A stretch of DNA of 64,000 nucleotides from Unio delphinus (taxonomy: Eukaryota > Mollusca > Bivalvia > Unionida > Unionidae), in the NCBI GenBank assembly GCA_029339505.1, contig JAQISU010000169.1, forward strand, positions 7,680,001 through 7,744,000, given 5' to 3'. Under the pieces are notes generated by a model. That model saw only the letters and a program-made list of their open reading frames with translations. It did no database searches and had not been told where the DNA came from. Numbering within the stretch: position 1 is the stretch's first letter; every line of letters starts with the position of its first letter. The translations under genes were made by a program, and so were the position numbers. Below, in pieces: positions 8,687 to 20,429 of the stretch.

Positions 8687-9330
8687 ATGATTTCATCATC
8701 GCAATATCGCTATGATCAGGTCAGAGAGTATCAAACTAGACTCAAAACCTTGTCTGAGGAGTATGAATTGAAAATTAAAAAATATCGCAGGAGAATTACC
8801 GCAATTGATGTTACTGTGTACGCTGTGAGTGGTGTAATCACCGGAGCCGGTATTATACTGTCTTCAGTGACAATGATGGCCCCGATAGCTGTTCCAATTT
8901 GCATTTCTGCGGCAACAACAATCGCTGGAATAATTTCAATAATCACAAAAAAATATCCTCATGCAGCCAACGGAAACTACAAGACTACATAATTCAATTT
9001 CATGTTGTGTCTACTGCATACTCGCAATTATCCTCATTGATATCGTCATCGCTCGATGATACAATTATATCAGAGAGTGAGTTTTCAGCGATGGTAGATA
9101 TATATGATTCTGCGATGTCAAAATTAGAAATACAACATGAGTATAATAACAATGACAACACAGATGGAATTACTTCAACAAATAGTGGAGAACACAAAAC
9201 CAGTACAAACAAGCATGATCTCAATAACCTCAACGAATCCAGAATTCAGTGTGAATTTCCCCTCTCCGGTCCCAGTGAAGGAGATAGCGCTAGCAAAACT
9301 ACGAGTATACCACAGTTGGCCAAATATTAG
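8687..9330 (+). pseudogene. Two-helix membrane protein gene, frameshifted, copy A
   Basis: The first frame (8687-8992) encodes a charged N-terminus (SSQYRYDQVREYQ.RLK) and two hydrophobic segments (about residues 42-62 and 66-86) and then ends in a short unrelated tail. Another frame, open from about 8899 to 9330, carries the expected continuation (LQDYIIQFHV, SEFSAMVDIYDSA). In copy B (62168-62716) both parts are in one frame. The switch lies at an A7 run near 8946-8952, where copy B has A6G, so a one-base insertion broke the gene. The last 190 bases overlap the next gene in another frame. The family is a small two-helix membrane protein that I associate with Polinton-like elements; its role is unknown. 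Confidence 0.7.
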
Positions 9331-10489
9331 GTCAAAATCATTTGGTGGTCAACAACCCAATAATTCACTGGTATTTGCAAATAAGAATAAACCCGACGGC
9401 ACCCCAGACTGGAATGTTGTTTCCATACCAACCGGATCATATCAAATTGAACAAATCAATAATGAATTCGCGCGTAGAATAAAATCGATTACTGGAGTAG
9501 AGTCAAAAATCGCTATAACAGTTCATGAACCAACACTATCATCTGCCATTGAAATAAACTCAGAAGAATACGTCGTAGATATCTATCAAAGCTCAATAAG
9601 AACAGTACTAGGATGGCCTGAATTACCACCCGGTGGAAAAACCGTTAAATTACCAGAACCACAAAAAACTGATTATATCACCGACAGGACAAAATCTGAT
9701 AATCCAGTAAAAAGTTATAAAGAATACAAGGAATTGATAGTTTTCACTGTAGTGAAAAAGTACAACAACCCAATATATCACGCAACTCGACAAGATATCA
9801 TCGATGAAAATTTCACAGCAATGAATAATGATTTTTCGCTGCTGTTAATATCTCTTAAATCTGGCTCTCTCACCCGAGATGAATTTATCAGCGTCGTAGA
9901 AACATGCAACAAAATCATCAATGACATGGAAACATTTCATTTGCAAATCATTCAAGTGGTATTAGGTGACAGTAATCCTATAACGAGAACAGAATTTGCA
10001 ACGAAGTATAATATACGCGTAGAAGATATTCATGCGTTCAAACTACCAGGGTATAATATCTTAGAACTACAAAAATCTCTCAGTGATGCCATCGATGATG
10101 GTTTTAAAATAATTCATGATGCATGGAAAAAAACAATAAAAATCCTGACCCATAATAATGACCCAGATGGTGGTGGCAGGCATATTGCTCCGTTCAATGT
10201 GAATATTTCAACGGTGATTGCGCTCAATTTAGTATGTGATGTGATCGAAGGAAGCTATCAAATAAATTTAGAACGATCAAATCAAGCTCAGCAGGGATAT
10301 ATTTTGTATTCATTTGCACCAACAGCTCCTCCAGGGTTTTTAATAATTGAGTCCCCGGTGAATCCAGTCTATATGCGATGTCATAATAATTCATTAACCA
10401 GAATTAATTTCAAACTCACTGACCAGTCTAATAATCTGATTGATTTACAAGAGGAGGTTTTACAAATTAGTCTATTTGTGAAATCGTAG
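9137..10489 (+). CDS. Second virion protein (candidate penton/minor capsid), copy A
   Basis: The protein has 450 residues. After a leader (SIITMTTQMELLQQIVENT) comes a beta-rich domain (about 25-150) with FSVNFPSPVPVKEIALAKLRVYHSWPNI and IPTGSYQIEQIN, then a long helical, poorly conserved insert (about 165-330), and a conserved C-terminal beta-domain (GGGRHIAPFNVN, INLERSNQAQQGYILYSFAP). From memory, the pattern of an N-terminal membrane or virion-type domain with NFSPP-like and IPxGxY motifs recurs in invertebrate virus-like elements. It is the last gene before the terminal repeat and overlaps the membrane protein gene. A penton-type role is an inference. Copy B (62773 on) has an internal stop. 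Confidence 0.65.
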   Translation: MSIITMTTQMELLQQIVENTKPVQTSMISITSTNPEFSVNFPSPVPVKEIALAKLRVYHSWPNIRSKSFGGQQPNNSLVFANKNKPDGTPDWNVVSIPTGSYQIEQINNEFARRIKSITGVESKIAITVHEPTLSSAIEINSEEYVVDIYQSSIRTVLGWPELPPGGKTVKLPEPQKTDYITDRTKSDNPVKSYKEYKELIVFTVVKKYNNPIYHATRQDIIDENFTAMNNDFSLLLISLKSGSLTRDEFISVVETCNKIINDMETFHLQIIQVVLGDSNPITRTEFATKYNIRVEDIHAFKLPGYNILELQKSLSDAIDDGFKIIHDAWKKTIKILTHNNDPDGGGRHIAPFNVNISTVIALNLVCDVIEGSYQINLERSNQAQQGYILYSFAPTAPPGFLIIESPVNPVYMRCHNNSLTRINFKLTDQSNNLIDLQEEVLQISLFVKS

Positions 10490-10512
10490 TGATTTTCGTC
10501 CCCCAGACAAGG

Positions 10513-10735
10513 TCTGGAACACGATATCGTATCGGACTTGATCAAATATTCGGTTAACCCCAACTGAAAGTTCTAGCAGCAGAGGGGGTGAGTGACAACG
10601 ACGTTGCGACGCGAATGTTTTCAGACAAGGGTCAGAGACTTATTTTTTCGCGAGAAGGGTCCAGTGTTATTTTGGAGGGGGTATAATCAAAAATAAAAAC
10701 GAAAAAAAGTTGTCTGATTCGCCCCCTCTGCTGCT
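10513..10735. repeat. Right terminal repeat of copy A
   Basis: Read inward from 10735, the reverse complement begins AGCAGCAGAGGGGGC and shares ordered blocks with the left end of copy B at 47456-47701: AAAAAATAAGTCTC, GTCGCAACG, a second CCCTCTGCTGCT, GGTTAAC, and then AATATTTGATC and GTCCGATACGATATCGTG. Each end also has an internal inverted pair (10575-10590 against 10721-10735). The 5'-AG start fits Polinton termini. Confidence 0.75.
10519..10557 (+). pseudogene. ATPase 3'-end carried in the right terminal repeat
   Basis: Thirteen codons encode TRYRIGLDQIFG and a stop, identical to the last residues of the packaging ATPase of copy B, but in plus orientation at the opposite end of the element. 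No ATPase sequence lies upstream. The terminal repeat at the left end therefore extends into the ATPase gene, and its inverted copy at the right end carries this fragment. Confidence 0.85.
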
Positions 10736-12826
10736 AAAGATAAGGAAAGTGACTTTTTCCACGCATGGAAATAGTTTAGCCTATTTACTCCCAAGAAGTC
10801 GCTCCATTTTAAGTATCTCTTTTGCTGTATATTCTAAATTACGACATAATTCTTTTTAAATTAAATTTTTCCCCATGAATTTAGCAATAGAAAAATCATT
10901 CAAATTTGTTAACGGTAGCAGTACTATATGTATATAGTGTGCACATGTCAATTATAAAATCGCAAGCATTGGATTTAATTGTTTCCTGAAAATTCCAAAA
11001 CGCGAAGATGTGATTTTTTTTTCTTCTTATTCTCACAAGTTTGTAATTAGGTTCGAGTGGCAGAGTCTGTTACGTCCAATCTAATGCTTTAAAAAATTCT
11101 AAACACCCTATAAATGAGCCTGTTTGACTAGAAAAGAGATTTCTTTATACATAGTTATTTAGGACGAAAGAATGGGTCACGGTGACTTCATTGTTGGGTT
11201 TTCCAAGTAAACTAAGACTGCTGTAGCTGCCCTAGTGGATACAATTTTTCCTTCTGTTATGATATCATTTTAATGGTCTTGCCTTGAGGGTTGAGAGACA
11301 GTATGTCTATATAAGACAAAAAGGTAGTCTGATATCATCATTTCTCTAAACATAAAATAAAAAGACTGGCACTTTTCAAGAATGTGTTATAATGTTTGAC
11401 AAAGCAAATATCTTAGCTCGTTTTGAAAGAACAGTATAAAAAAGATTAAAAACAAGACAAACAGTAAATAAGCCAAATTCGTTTCGAAGAACAAGAAGAA
11501 AATTGAGCTAATTTGATATATTCCTAAGCTCAGATCGTCGAATGTTAAAAGGAAATGAGCTTGAATCGCCATGTAATGTTATTAAACATCCCGGATTAAT
11601 GACACTCTAGACAGAAGTTGGCCAATGTATTGTTTCACAGAAGAGAAGACTGTTTAAACATAGACATTTCAGAAATTTAAAAAAAATGCAAACATTCTGA
11701 AAAGGATTGTCGCAAACAACCGTTTCACTGTTGGTAACGCCGGGACACATCATAATGTTCGTACAAGCTATAATTAACTAGAACCATCAGGGAATAGATA
11801 TTGTTTCGCATACAACAGAGGACAATAAAGACATCCTACTATGCCATGATTTGTCTCATCTTAGTATCTTAATAGATGCAGTCAGATACAGCCATTCCGA
11901 ATAGAGATAAGTGATATCTGACATCACGTGCCATTTTAATATCTATACACAGATATTTATGACCTTTGCACATTTCTCAGCACCAAAAGAAATGAAGGCA
12001 GTTAATTTAGAAGAAATAGACAAATGACTCGCAATATTGACCCATTCTCTGGTCCGATGATAAAATGTAGCCGGTGATCGGCTGAGGAACTATACAAAAT
12101 GAGTTGAATCTGATTCCTTTCGGCCTCACTGGATAGTTTCGTATTTTGACACCTCCAGGTAGAAGGCATGAGCCCAATTAAAACAATCCTAGCATTTTTC
12201 AGTTAATACATAAGTTAAATCTATAATGTGGTTTAAATTTACTTTGATTTAGGCTTGGAAATGGGTTGACTTGTTGGTGACTGCCTGTCACAGTTAGACT
12301 AGCATTGGAGATAAAATGCGTAACTTGGGCTTGAACAGCCGACCTGGCTTACGTATTTACATGTGTCTGCTACAGAGGTAAATCTCTAAAAATCTTGATG
12401 GTTGAGGGGTGAAGTATGCTAATTTGTTACAGTACTAGCAAACTTTATTCATGCATAAGGCACACACTGATTCTTTTAGCTGTCTTGTCACGGGAAAATA
12501 TTCAAAATAGCTCTTTCCTGTCAAAAATGAATGTATAAAAAGGCGTTGGAGGCAGTATTGGTTCAGTATAAAAGCCACTAGTTGCATAAGGATTTAACTT
12601 TAATACCTCGGTAAGAATCTTACAAGCATCATTTCAACAAAAATCATTAGTCGGTTTTTATTTGTATCTTTAATATAATATTATTATCATTCTTCTGCAT
12701 CAGGTCATCGTCGGACGAAAATTTGAGAAAAAAGAAACTGTCCAGTGAGACATTGGAGCAACACGAAAGGTAATGCAAACCATTGCCTTGGACAGTACAG
12801 AAACCGGAATCTCTACTAGTACTAAC
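10736..12826. other. Host intronic/intergenic DNA
   Basis: AT-rich sequence between element copy A and the homeobox exon. I see no coding exon. In particular, the second half of the homeodomain (WFQNRR) is not found here. Confidence 0.5.
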
Positions 12827-12987
12827 CTTGACTTGCTCCCTGGTAATGCCGACTCTCTTAGCTATCAGCTGTTTCTGGATGCTGTTTGGGTAGCGCACCT
12901 GATTGTAAATACCATTCAGGAGCTGTAATTGGTACCTTGTGTAACTAAGCCTTTCCCGCGGTGGAGGAGGTGTAAAAGGGCGGTATA
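12827..12987 (-). CDS. Homeobox gene, exon 3 (first 46 or so homeodomain residues)
   Basis: The exon is bounded by an ATTACAG acceptor at 12988-12994 and an AAG/GTTAGT donor at 12821-12827. It encodes a homeodomain start: RERLSYTRYQLQLLNGIY, then RYPNSIQKQLIAKRVGI and TREQVK, ending exactly where homeodomains continue with V/I-WFQNRR. Introns at this place in the third helix are common in homeobox genes. The QVK ending is closer to ANTP-like than PRD-like proteins, but the sequence is divergent and I cannot name the family. The product would be a nuclear DNA-binding transcription factor. The last exon is not in the window and may lie on the far side of element copy A. Confidence 0.75.
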
Positions 12988-12989
12988 CT

Positions 12990-13044
<55 letters not shown>

Positions 13045-14148
13045 CATTGTCACCATCTTTAGCGTGACTAGAACATCCAGCCTCCACTAATAATAATCTC
13101 GCAATCATCAAGTGCGGCATGTCACACGGAAATGCGAAGAAATTTACATTTAAATAATAGAAGAAAATAAACCCACAAAAACAGCAACAAAAAACACACA
13201 TATTGCATCCAAAACGGAAAATTGCAAGAGTCTGAAGTCGGAATGGTCTTCAAATCTTTTGAATAGTCTTCACATCTTCATGACATCCAAGCCATGGGAT
13301 GTTGATGCTACAACTCTCAAAAATCATTGGAGCTTCACGGTGAAAAAAAAAACGTATCTAAATCCGATTGTAAAACAAAAACATTCAAATATAACAATCG
13401 GTCATCAACTGGTAGACCAGCTGCGCACGTAAGAATTTCACAACAGTACTGCTCCAAAGAAAGTTTTTTCTTCTTCTAAAAAAAAAAAAATATTGAGGCT
13501 TTAGGTGAAGTGAGTGATAATGGGAGATAACTCTAGCCATATTCGCATATTTGTACGATTTAAAATAGCAACAACAACATAAACAAAAACACATAAGCGT
13601 GAATTTTCCAAAACGTTTGCAATATTTAATTTATTGTTTGGCTAGGGAAGACAGACTCTACTAATGCCACTGTTATTACTGATAATAATAATAAGAATAA
13701 GTTACAGGGGCAGGTTACGTTAAATTAACTTTTTGAAGACGGGAATATTTTTGCTGTTGACTCAGCACTGGATTTTCTTAAATAGGATTACTTATTGCCG
13801 TGTAAATATACTGCTCCAAAGAAAGTTTTTTCTTCTTATATTCATCTTGTACGTAAGAGCATATTATTTCATTTGCATTGACTTCACGTTTCATGCAATA
13901 TTTCACTTGCGCGTCCCATCTGCTATTTATCTAAAAGAAAAACCAACAAAAAATAAACAATTAAGTTCTTGTAGATGTAATGGCATGTTTGTAAGTCATC
14001 TGCCAGAACTCTTTAGTTTTATGTGAATCTTCCACCGGAAATGAGACTTCTAAGATCCAGCCACATTTTAAGTAGATGAAGTTACGTAATAGATTTTAAT
14101 ATTCTCACAAATATAAGCATGTTCAAAGTAACGTAAAGGCTCCAAAAC

Positions 14149-14222
<74 letters not shown>

Positions 14223-14633
14223 GTTGACCAGGTTTAGATAATTGAATAAGTCTTTTCTTCTGCAATCGTCCAAATTGACAAACATAGCCATTTTTCTTGG
14301 TTTTCTTCAGTAATGACTAACATGACTGAAACCATTATAATTGTTTTGCCACTCAAAGCAACTAGAAATTCGGCGATCTTTTAATAATGGGCTAAAAGCA
14401 GATAAAATGGGGTTGCATAAGTTTGTCGTCTCCAATGATCAATGCTTGTGTTAATCTTAACTGTTCTCGGCTGTTACTCCCTGGTAATCGAACTGTAGAA
14501 CGAGGTAAATTATGCACGCGGTAATGCGGCGTACATTTTTCAACAAGGCAATTGTTGTCATCAAACATGTTACAGTTTGAAATGTGTAGAAAATATATTT
14601 TTATATAACATTGGCGGTTATATTGGCGGTCAC

Positions 14634-14714
<81 letters not shown>

Positions 14715-15815
14715 CCCTATGGATAGCTCATTCCACGTATGAGAAGTCGCCCCACTGCGCCATAAGAATTCGCTCAAAAGAGCATAAATACTAATTATGA
14801 GATGTCGAAACATCGATGTTATCGTTTTATTTATTGTTGTTTCTATCAATTTAATAACTTAGTAAATTTATAGAAATTTCATTGTTTCCATTTATCGGCC
14901 CCTTTTTTAAGATAAATTGGGGTTGCCTAATTAAGCATTCAAACATTAGATGCATTTTATTTGGAAAATAGAGCGGGAAGAAGTTGTTAAAATTATTTAA
15001 CTACTAAATTACCGATGCAAACAGTATTATGTTATTCCATTATATATGACAACCCCATCATCACGCGAACTAACGGTATTTTATTGCCTTAAATGCATAT
15101 ATGAACTGCCCGACGAACTTAGGACATAATGATAAATCATCTTTAAAAAATAAATTTAAAAATCATGTTTAAATCCTGGATTAAATTGAATAGTATTTCA
15201 CACGGTCCAAACCAGCTCGGAAGTTGGGCTGAATCAACCAGACGTTTAGGCAGAATCAGCCAGTAATTTGCACCCAATCAGATGTGGTGAGAGTTTGAGA
15301 GTAAATACCACATTCATAATTAATGTTTAGCATAACAGATCTAGCACTCAGAAAAGTTAGAAGTAACATTTGTTTAAAACGTTTCTCGAAGTGTTCCGGT
15401 TAGTATTGTTATAAGAGATTGAGTTTATATGACCGAAAAGAATTTCCATTAAAAGTGATAAAGTTTTGTATTATAGACATTACAGAAACAAGATAATCTA
15501 CATTAGGTAGTAGGTAACTGAACAATTCAAATGCGTTCGAATAGAGCGGTAACCACCATGTGGCGACATTTTGTTGCTAACAGCATAGTTCTAAGGTACA
15601 CATTTATATCTTTTTAAAATAATTTATGTGTTTAAAAGATAAATATTAAATAGGTTTTCTGAGTTACAAGTTTTGGGACAACTTCTCAAATCGTTTAGGG
15701 TGACTTGTTTAATCACCATGTGACGACCGTCCAGATACGTTGGGGCGAGTATTCCCAGGGCGAATTTTGTATGTATGTATGTATGTATGTATGTATGTAT
15801 GTATGTATGTATGTA

Positions 15816-15854
<39 letters not shown>

Positions 15855-17107
15855 ATGGATTCACAAATCGACTAGCCTGACTCCAAGGACAAGTTCAAAT
15901 ATGGTTCCGGCAAGTCCATAAAATCGAGAGAGGGATACAAGATACAAAAAACTTGACTGAAATGCGACAAGTTACCGACAATTCCTAACACTTTATGTTC
16001 TGCCAGTTGTATATTTTGCCATATTACATATATCAACACCTTTATTTAACATTTATATGTAGTGCTTCTTCTTTTCTTTCATATATTGTATTTGCCATTT
16101 CCAGCGAGTAGTCATCAGCAATGTCAATCTCAATTTATGACGCAGAACAAATGATGGTAACAAAAATTAATATTTAAAACAAGTTTTGACAAAAATGGAA
16201 TTTGATACCCTTGTTGTAACGTATCTTAAGCATGACATTGTAATAGTTTTATGTATCATGAATTCGCCGACTTTCAGGTTTCAAGTTAGCCTCGAGCAAT
16301 TTGATAGATTTTCAAAGTTTTTTTAATGAATGTCGCCGTTTCTATGGCGAGAAGGTGTTAATTGCTGCAAATACAACTCGGGAAACTTCCTCGACAGGTG
16401 TATGTTTACCCCCCAAAAATGCTCTCCGATGATTAGCTACCAGGAGGGTCTCGTTCAAAGATTGATTATCTTAGTAAAATGTAGCACCTGCAGGCTTCTT
16501 TTGTGACGTATTGTTTACATAATAATTACCGGAGGCTTCTTGCATAATTCTTGGCAAACGATTAAATGGTCAATAAATAAGTGTTCGCAAATCACTCTCA
16601 AAAGCTGGATCCTGAAATAATAGTTTGTTGCATGTGGCTGATCTGATTGGAAGGTGACTATAAGATAATTATCAAAAAAATTAATAAAATAAGTGTTCAC
16701 GAAAATGAGTTGTGAGAATACATTCACACATTACGTCTCCTTTTGCTTCTCCAGTCTGCATTTTAACATTTTTTTTTCAAAATCTTCATATCTATCTGCG
16801 TGTATTATTTACATCTATAATTTTTATATGACATTAGCTATCGACATATGGTTGTAGAGGACAAAACAGAGATACGAAAAGAAACAACGCTTATGTCAGT
16901 TGGGATGTTTTGATGTTATGCCTGGGACAAGCTAAAAGTTTCGAAGACAAAGTTGAACATAAAATATAGAAATCCATATATATGAAAGGATTTGAAAGAT
17001 ACATATTTTATCCCAGCACGACATAACATGGCTTGAAGTCAATGCAGCAGTGTTAGCACAATACTACTACTACTACTACTACTACTAATAATAATAATAA
17101 TAATAAT

Positions 17108-17151
<44 letters not shown>

Positions 17152-17172
17152 AGATTAAACATTTAAACTTGC
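12988..17172. repeat. Homeobox gene intron rich in microsatellites
   Basis: It holds (AAT)n at 12990-13042, (AT)n at 14153-14220 and 14636-14712, (GTAT)n followed by (GT)n at 15768-15851, and (CTA)n then (ATA)n at 17060-17151. A 30-bp word, CTGCTCCAAAGAAAGTTTTT and neighbours, occurs twice (13449 and 13810). ORFs here are shadows of the simple repeats. Confidence 0.75.
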
Positions 17173-17334
17173 CATCGTCGATGTCATCTTTCTCCTTATC
17201 AGATCGTGCAGAGGAAACATATATTGGCCCGGACTGTGTCCAGTGAACTAGTACGTGGTTTTTGTCCTCAACTCCATTCTGGGCATGTCGGTCCAGCGAA
17301 ATACTTGGTAAACTGAGTGAGGCATCCTGGACAC
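17173..17334 (-). CDS. Homeobox gene, exon 2
   Basis: A 162-bp open exon read on the minus strand between a TTTTAG acceptor (17335 side) and a candidate GC-type donor GATG/GCAAGT at 17173. It encodes a Ser-rich, polar, probably disordered stretch (DASLSLPSISLD, HWTQSGPIYVSS, DKEKDDID) with no stop. With the GC donor, its phase joins exon 3 correctly, and its first two bases join the single leftover base of exon 1. A GT donor 4 bases further on (AA/GTTTAA) would put exon 3 out of frame, so the GC donor is preferred. No known domain is seen, as is usual for regions N-terminal to a homeodomain. Confidence 0.55.
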
Positions 17335-18934
17335 CTAAAATCCAGACATTTTACCAATCAATCAGCCAGTAATACATAACTATTGATATGTGAACATGAT
17401 CTCTTTATTTGCAATGATTCATTCCATGTTCGACGTAATCAATCGATACTTAGCTTACCAATGAAATAACATCATTAATTTGCAAATGAAACCTTCAATG
17501 CTGTTACACGCGACTATAATTAGACCATAAAATAATCTGGACGTTTCGTCTTATGTAAGTCTGCATCTAAAGACGATATCACACTTTGATAACAATCTCA
17601 TTTTCAAACCAATCAAGTTAGTTGTGACACAAATCGCAGTACATGTATTTTCTTACGGTGAAGTTCTGAACGATTTCCAAATTCCCACGAGTGAGTGATG
17701 ATGGAGTGAATATTATGGAATATATATTTGTATTACGAAAAGCATAAGGCACCTAACTAATGTCATAGTATTGACCAGATACTCATAAACAGTTATATCT
17801 GATATTTGCTTCCTTTTTCCGTGACAAATAGCAAACAAAACTGTAATCTGTATACATGTATAAGTTTGTACGCCACATGCTTATCCACCATTATTGCTAA
17901 AAATTAAAAACAAAGACTTATAAAATAATTTTCATGTCCAATATGTTGCACAATATCTCTCTGAGTTATACAAATGTCGTTCAGGGTATTACGCATATAT
18001 ACAGTCAAATAGCATAATGCATTTATGAAACCACATAACGAAATGACAACATATATATATATTGTCTGAGGTATTCGTAGTCACTCATGTTAATGTCGGT
18101 AGACCAATCTAAGATATCGCTTTGAGTTATTCTCAAATATGTAAAGACAAAAAAACATATTATTTAATCCAGTTGAATCTAAATATTCATTCTGTCGGTT
18201 ATTTTGTGCAATATTTCTTTTTCAAATGCTTCCATATGGTCACATCTTTCAAAGGGTGTAAGATCGACAAGTAGTATAAATTTCTGATTTTGCCATGTCC
18301 ACTTTGAGAAAAAGGAAAGGGTTCTGTTTTTAAAAGAGGGATGGGGTGGGTACTGATCTATACCAGTTTTCCAATGATAACATTTTGTTGATCACTTATA
18401 TCGACATGGCAAACAATAAATACTTTGAGGTCCTCTAAACACCATGAGAAAACGAGAATATTATGGAGTAAATTATACATAACATTTAAGCCCACAAAAT
18501 GTATTGAAAAAAATAAAACGTTAATTATAAATGATTCGAATGAGTATCACTTACGCCGTCTATTTTAAAAATATGTATTTATTTAACGGCAGCATGGTCT
18601 GCTTGACAATGTTATCACAGTAAATGCAGAGTTTTATTATCTCTTAAACACATAATCGATTCTTAATGTAATGAATAGAGAGTAAAGAGTGCTCAATGTT
18701 ACATGAAATTTATGTAGTGACAACTGTTCAACAGAATGGTGTATGATAATTAACGTTGTGTTCCTATTTGTTGCTACCTGTTGATTTGTCCTTAGTCATT
18801 ATGTATCTTGCTTCATTTGAAATCAACTTCTTACTGATGCAAACTTTATAATCGTCTACATATGATTATATACATCTATTTCACCGCATATGTACTTATC
18901 AGCTATGGGATTAGGAAAGTCTTAATGTACTTAC

Positions 18935-18980
18935 CTGCCATAGGATTAAAAGTTTCTTGAATACTTTCAACATCAATCAT
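18935..18980 (-). CDS. Homeobox gene, exon 1 with start codon
   Basis: The exon starts with an ATG at 18978-18980 and encodes MIDVESIQETFNPMA plus one base before a consensus donor G/GTAAGTAC (18927-18934). The phase matches exon 2. Start context and donor are good, but the exon is short and assigned by phase and splice consensus rather than homology. Confidence 0.5.
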
Positions 18981-20372
18981 CTCGTTTCAGTGCTTGCTGC
19001 CTTTTTGTTATGCGGATATACCCTTCTTTGAAACAGGAAAACAATATCCTCTTGAAAATGGGCAACAAAAATATTTTGGCGTTCAACAAATTTTCAAAGC
19101 CATTTTGTCAATTTACAAATTGTCAATTGAAAAGAGACTTTGTAAAGACGAGTATAGATCCAGAAGATCTTATTACAATTCACTGCCGTCATTCAGTTTG
19201 TAATCCACGATGGGTGACAACGAATTATCACTATCACTATGAATAAAATTAATTTAATTGTACCAATGAATATTTTATTGCAGGATAATTTCCCAAGACA
19301 TTTTTACAGCTTTGCAATTAGAAACATCACGTATCACCAACCACGCTGCAAGTTGAGATCAAACTCCCGGCAATGCAAAATTTCAACGACACTGGTAGAT
19401 CCGTTCTTAGATTAAAACTGAAAATTACTGGTGAAATACAGGTATTTCTCCTAGATCAGGTAAGGTTGTTATTGTTGACGCATGGAATCCACAGGTGACA
19501 AATATTTATTGAAATACAGCACTATTTTCACAAAATGCATATGCACAGAAAATTATGAGCACAGATTATGAAAGACTTACATCCATTCCCTGAATATATT
19601 AGAATACTATCGTATACAGGTGTTATATCAGTGGGGACAGCCTTTATCCGCCAATCAAAGTTTACAGGACGATAATGGCCAGTACTGGATTGGTTCGGCA
19701 ATGTAGCAAACTTTGAAACAACCCGATAATAGTTCCTTTAGATCCTTATCAAAACTCGGGAAGTTTAAATTAGTGTAGCAATTATGTTCCTTTACCAATT
19801 ACAACTAATTTCTTTTAAAGCCAAGAAGTTTTAACAATTGGTTGTTTTGTTTGACCTTAATCCCTACATGAAGGACGGAACAACAATTTACCCAATTAAA
19901 TCATTTGACACAGGGAAGTTTTCGCACCTCGAGATAATCCATCGTAAATAAGTGAACCAAGGAAAGAAAACAACAATAGTATATCTTTCCCATCTACTAA
20001 TGAATTTCCAAACTAAACTGGGGTCCATGATTTGAGAAGGAACAGCTCGAGGCATTAAAATTGTTTCCAATTTGTACATATTGAAACTTTATATCAGGTT
20101 TTGAAATCGATATCAATTCAGTAAAGTACAATCACAGGAAGACCGCTTGATGTGCATAAAGAAAAATATACATGTAAATTAAAACTGTTGTGATATGATA
20201 CTTAAATGTTGTTTCTTGTCCTTATTTATTTTTTTGTGGAATAATGTTTACTTACTTGCCATTTTCTATTAACGAACTATAAATCAAAAGACTCTTACTT
20301 TGTGTGGGTTATAGTAATGACTCAATAATATACTAGGAAATCTTCAATTACTTTAGAAAAGTAAAATAGGAA

Positions 20373-20429
<57 letters not shown>

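Larger units (their letters stand above)
1..10735. mobile_element. Polinton/adintovirus-like element, copy A (right part)
   Basis: The element is cut by the window start inside the polymerase gene and ends at a terminal repeat whose last bases are CCTCTGCTGCT. It holds, in order, the N-terminus of PolB (-), a zinc protein, an HNH remnant, a non-coding module with a hairpin and a minisatellite, and a late cluster of nine plus-strand genes. The genes are collinear with copy B (47456 onwards) but clearly diverged from it, so these look like separate insertions of related elements rather than a recent duplication. The adenain-type protease, capsid candidate and PolB support the Polinton/adintovirus assignment. 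The host sequence after the end begins AAAGAT, which may be the target duplication, but the left end is not visible. Confidence 0.85.

Noticed and set aside
10736..12826. Expected last homeobox exon (WFQNRR)
   Set aside because: I searched by eye on the minus strand and found no match; it may lie outside the window.
12647..13201. 184-residue minus-strand ORF with a poly-Ile run
   Set aside because: The Ile run is an (AAT)n microsatellite in the intron; only the homeodomain part (12827-12987) is an exon.
14082..14849. ORFs with poly(Tyr-Ile)
   Set aside because: They are translations of (AT)n microsatellites.
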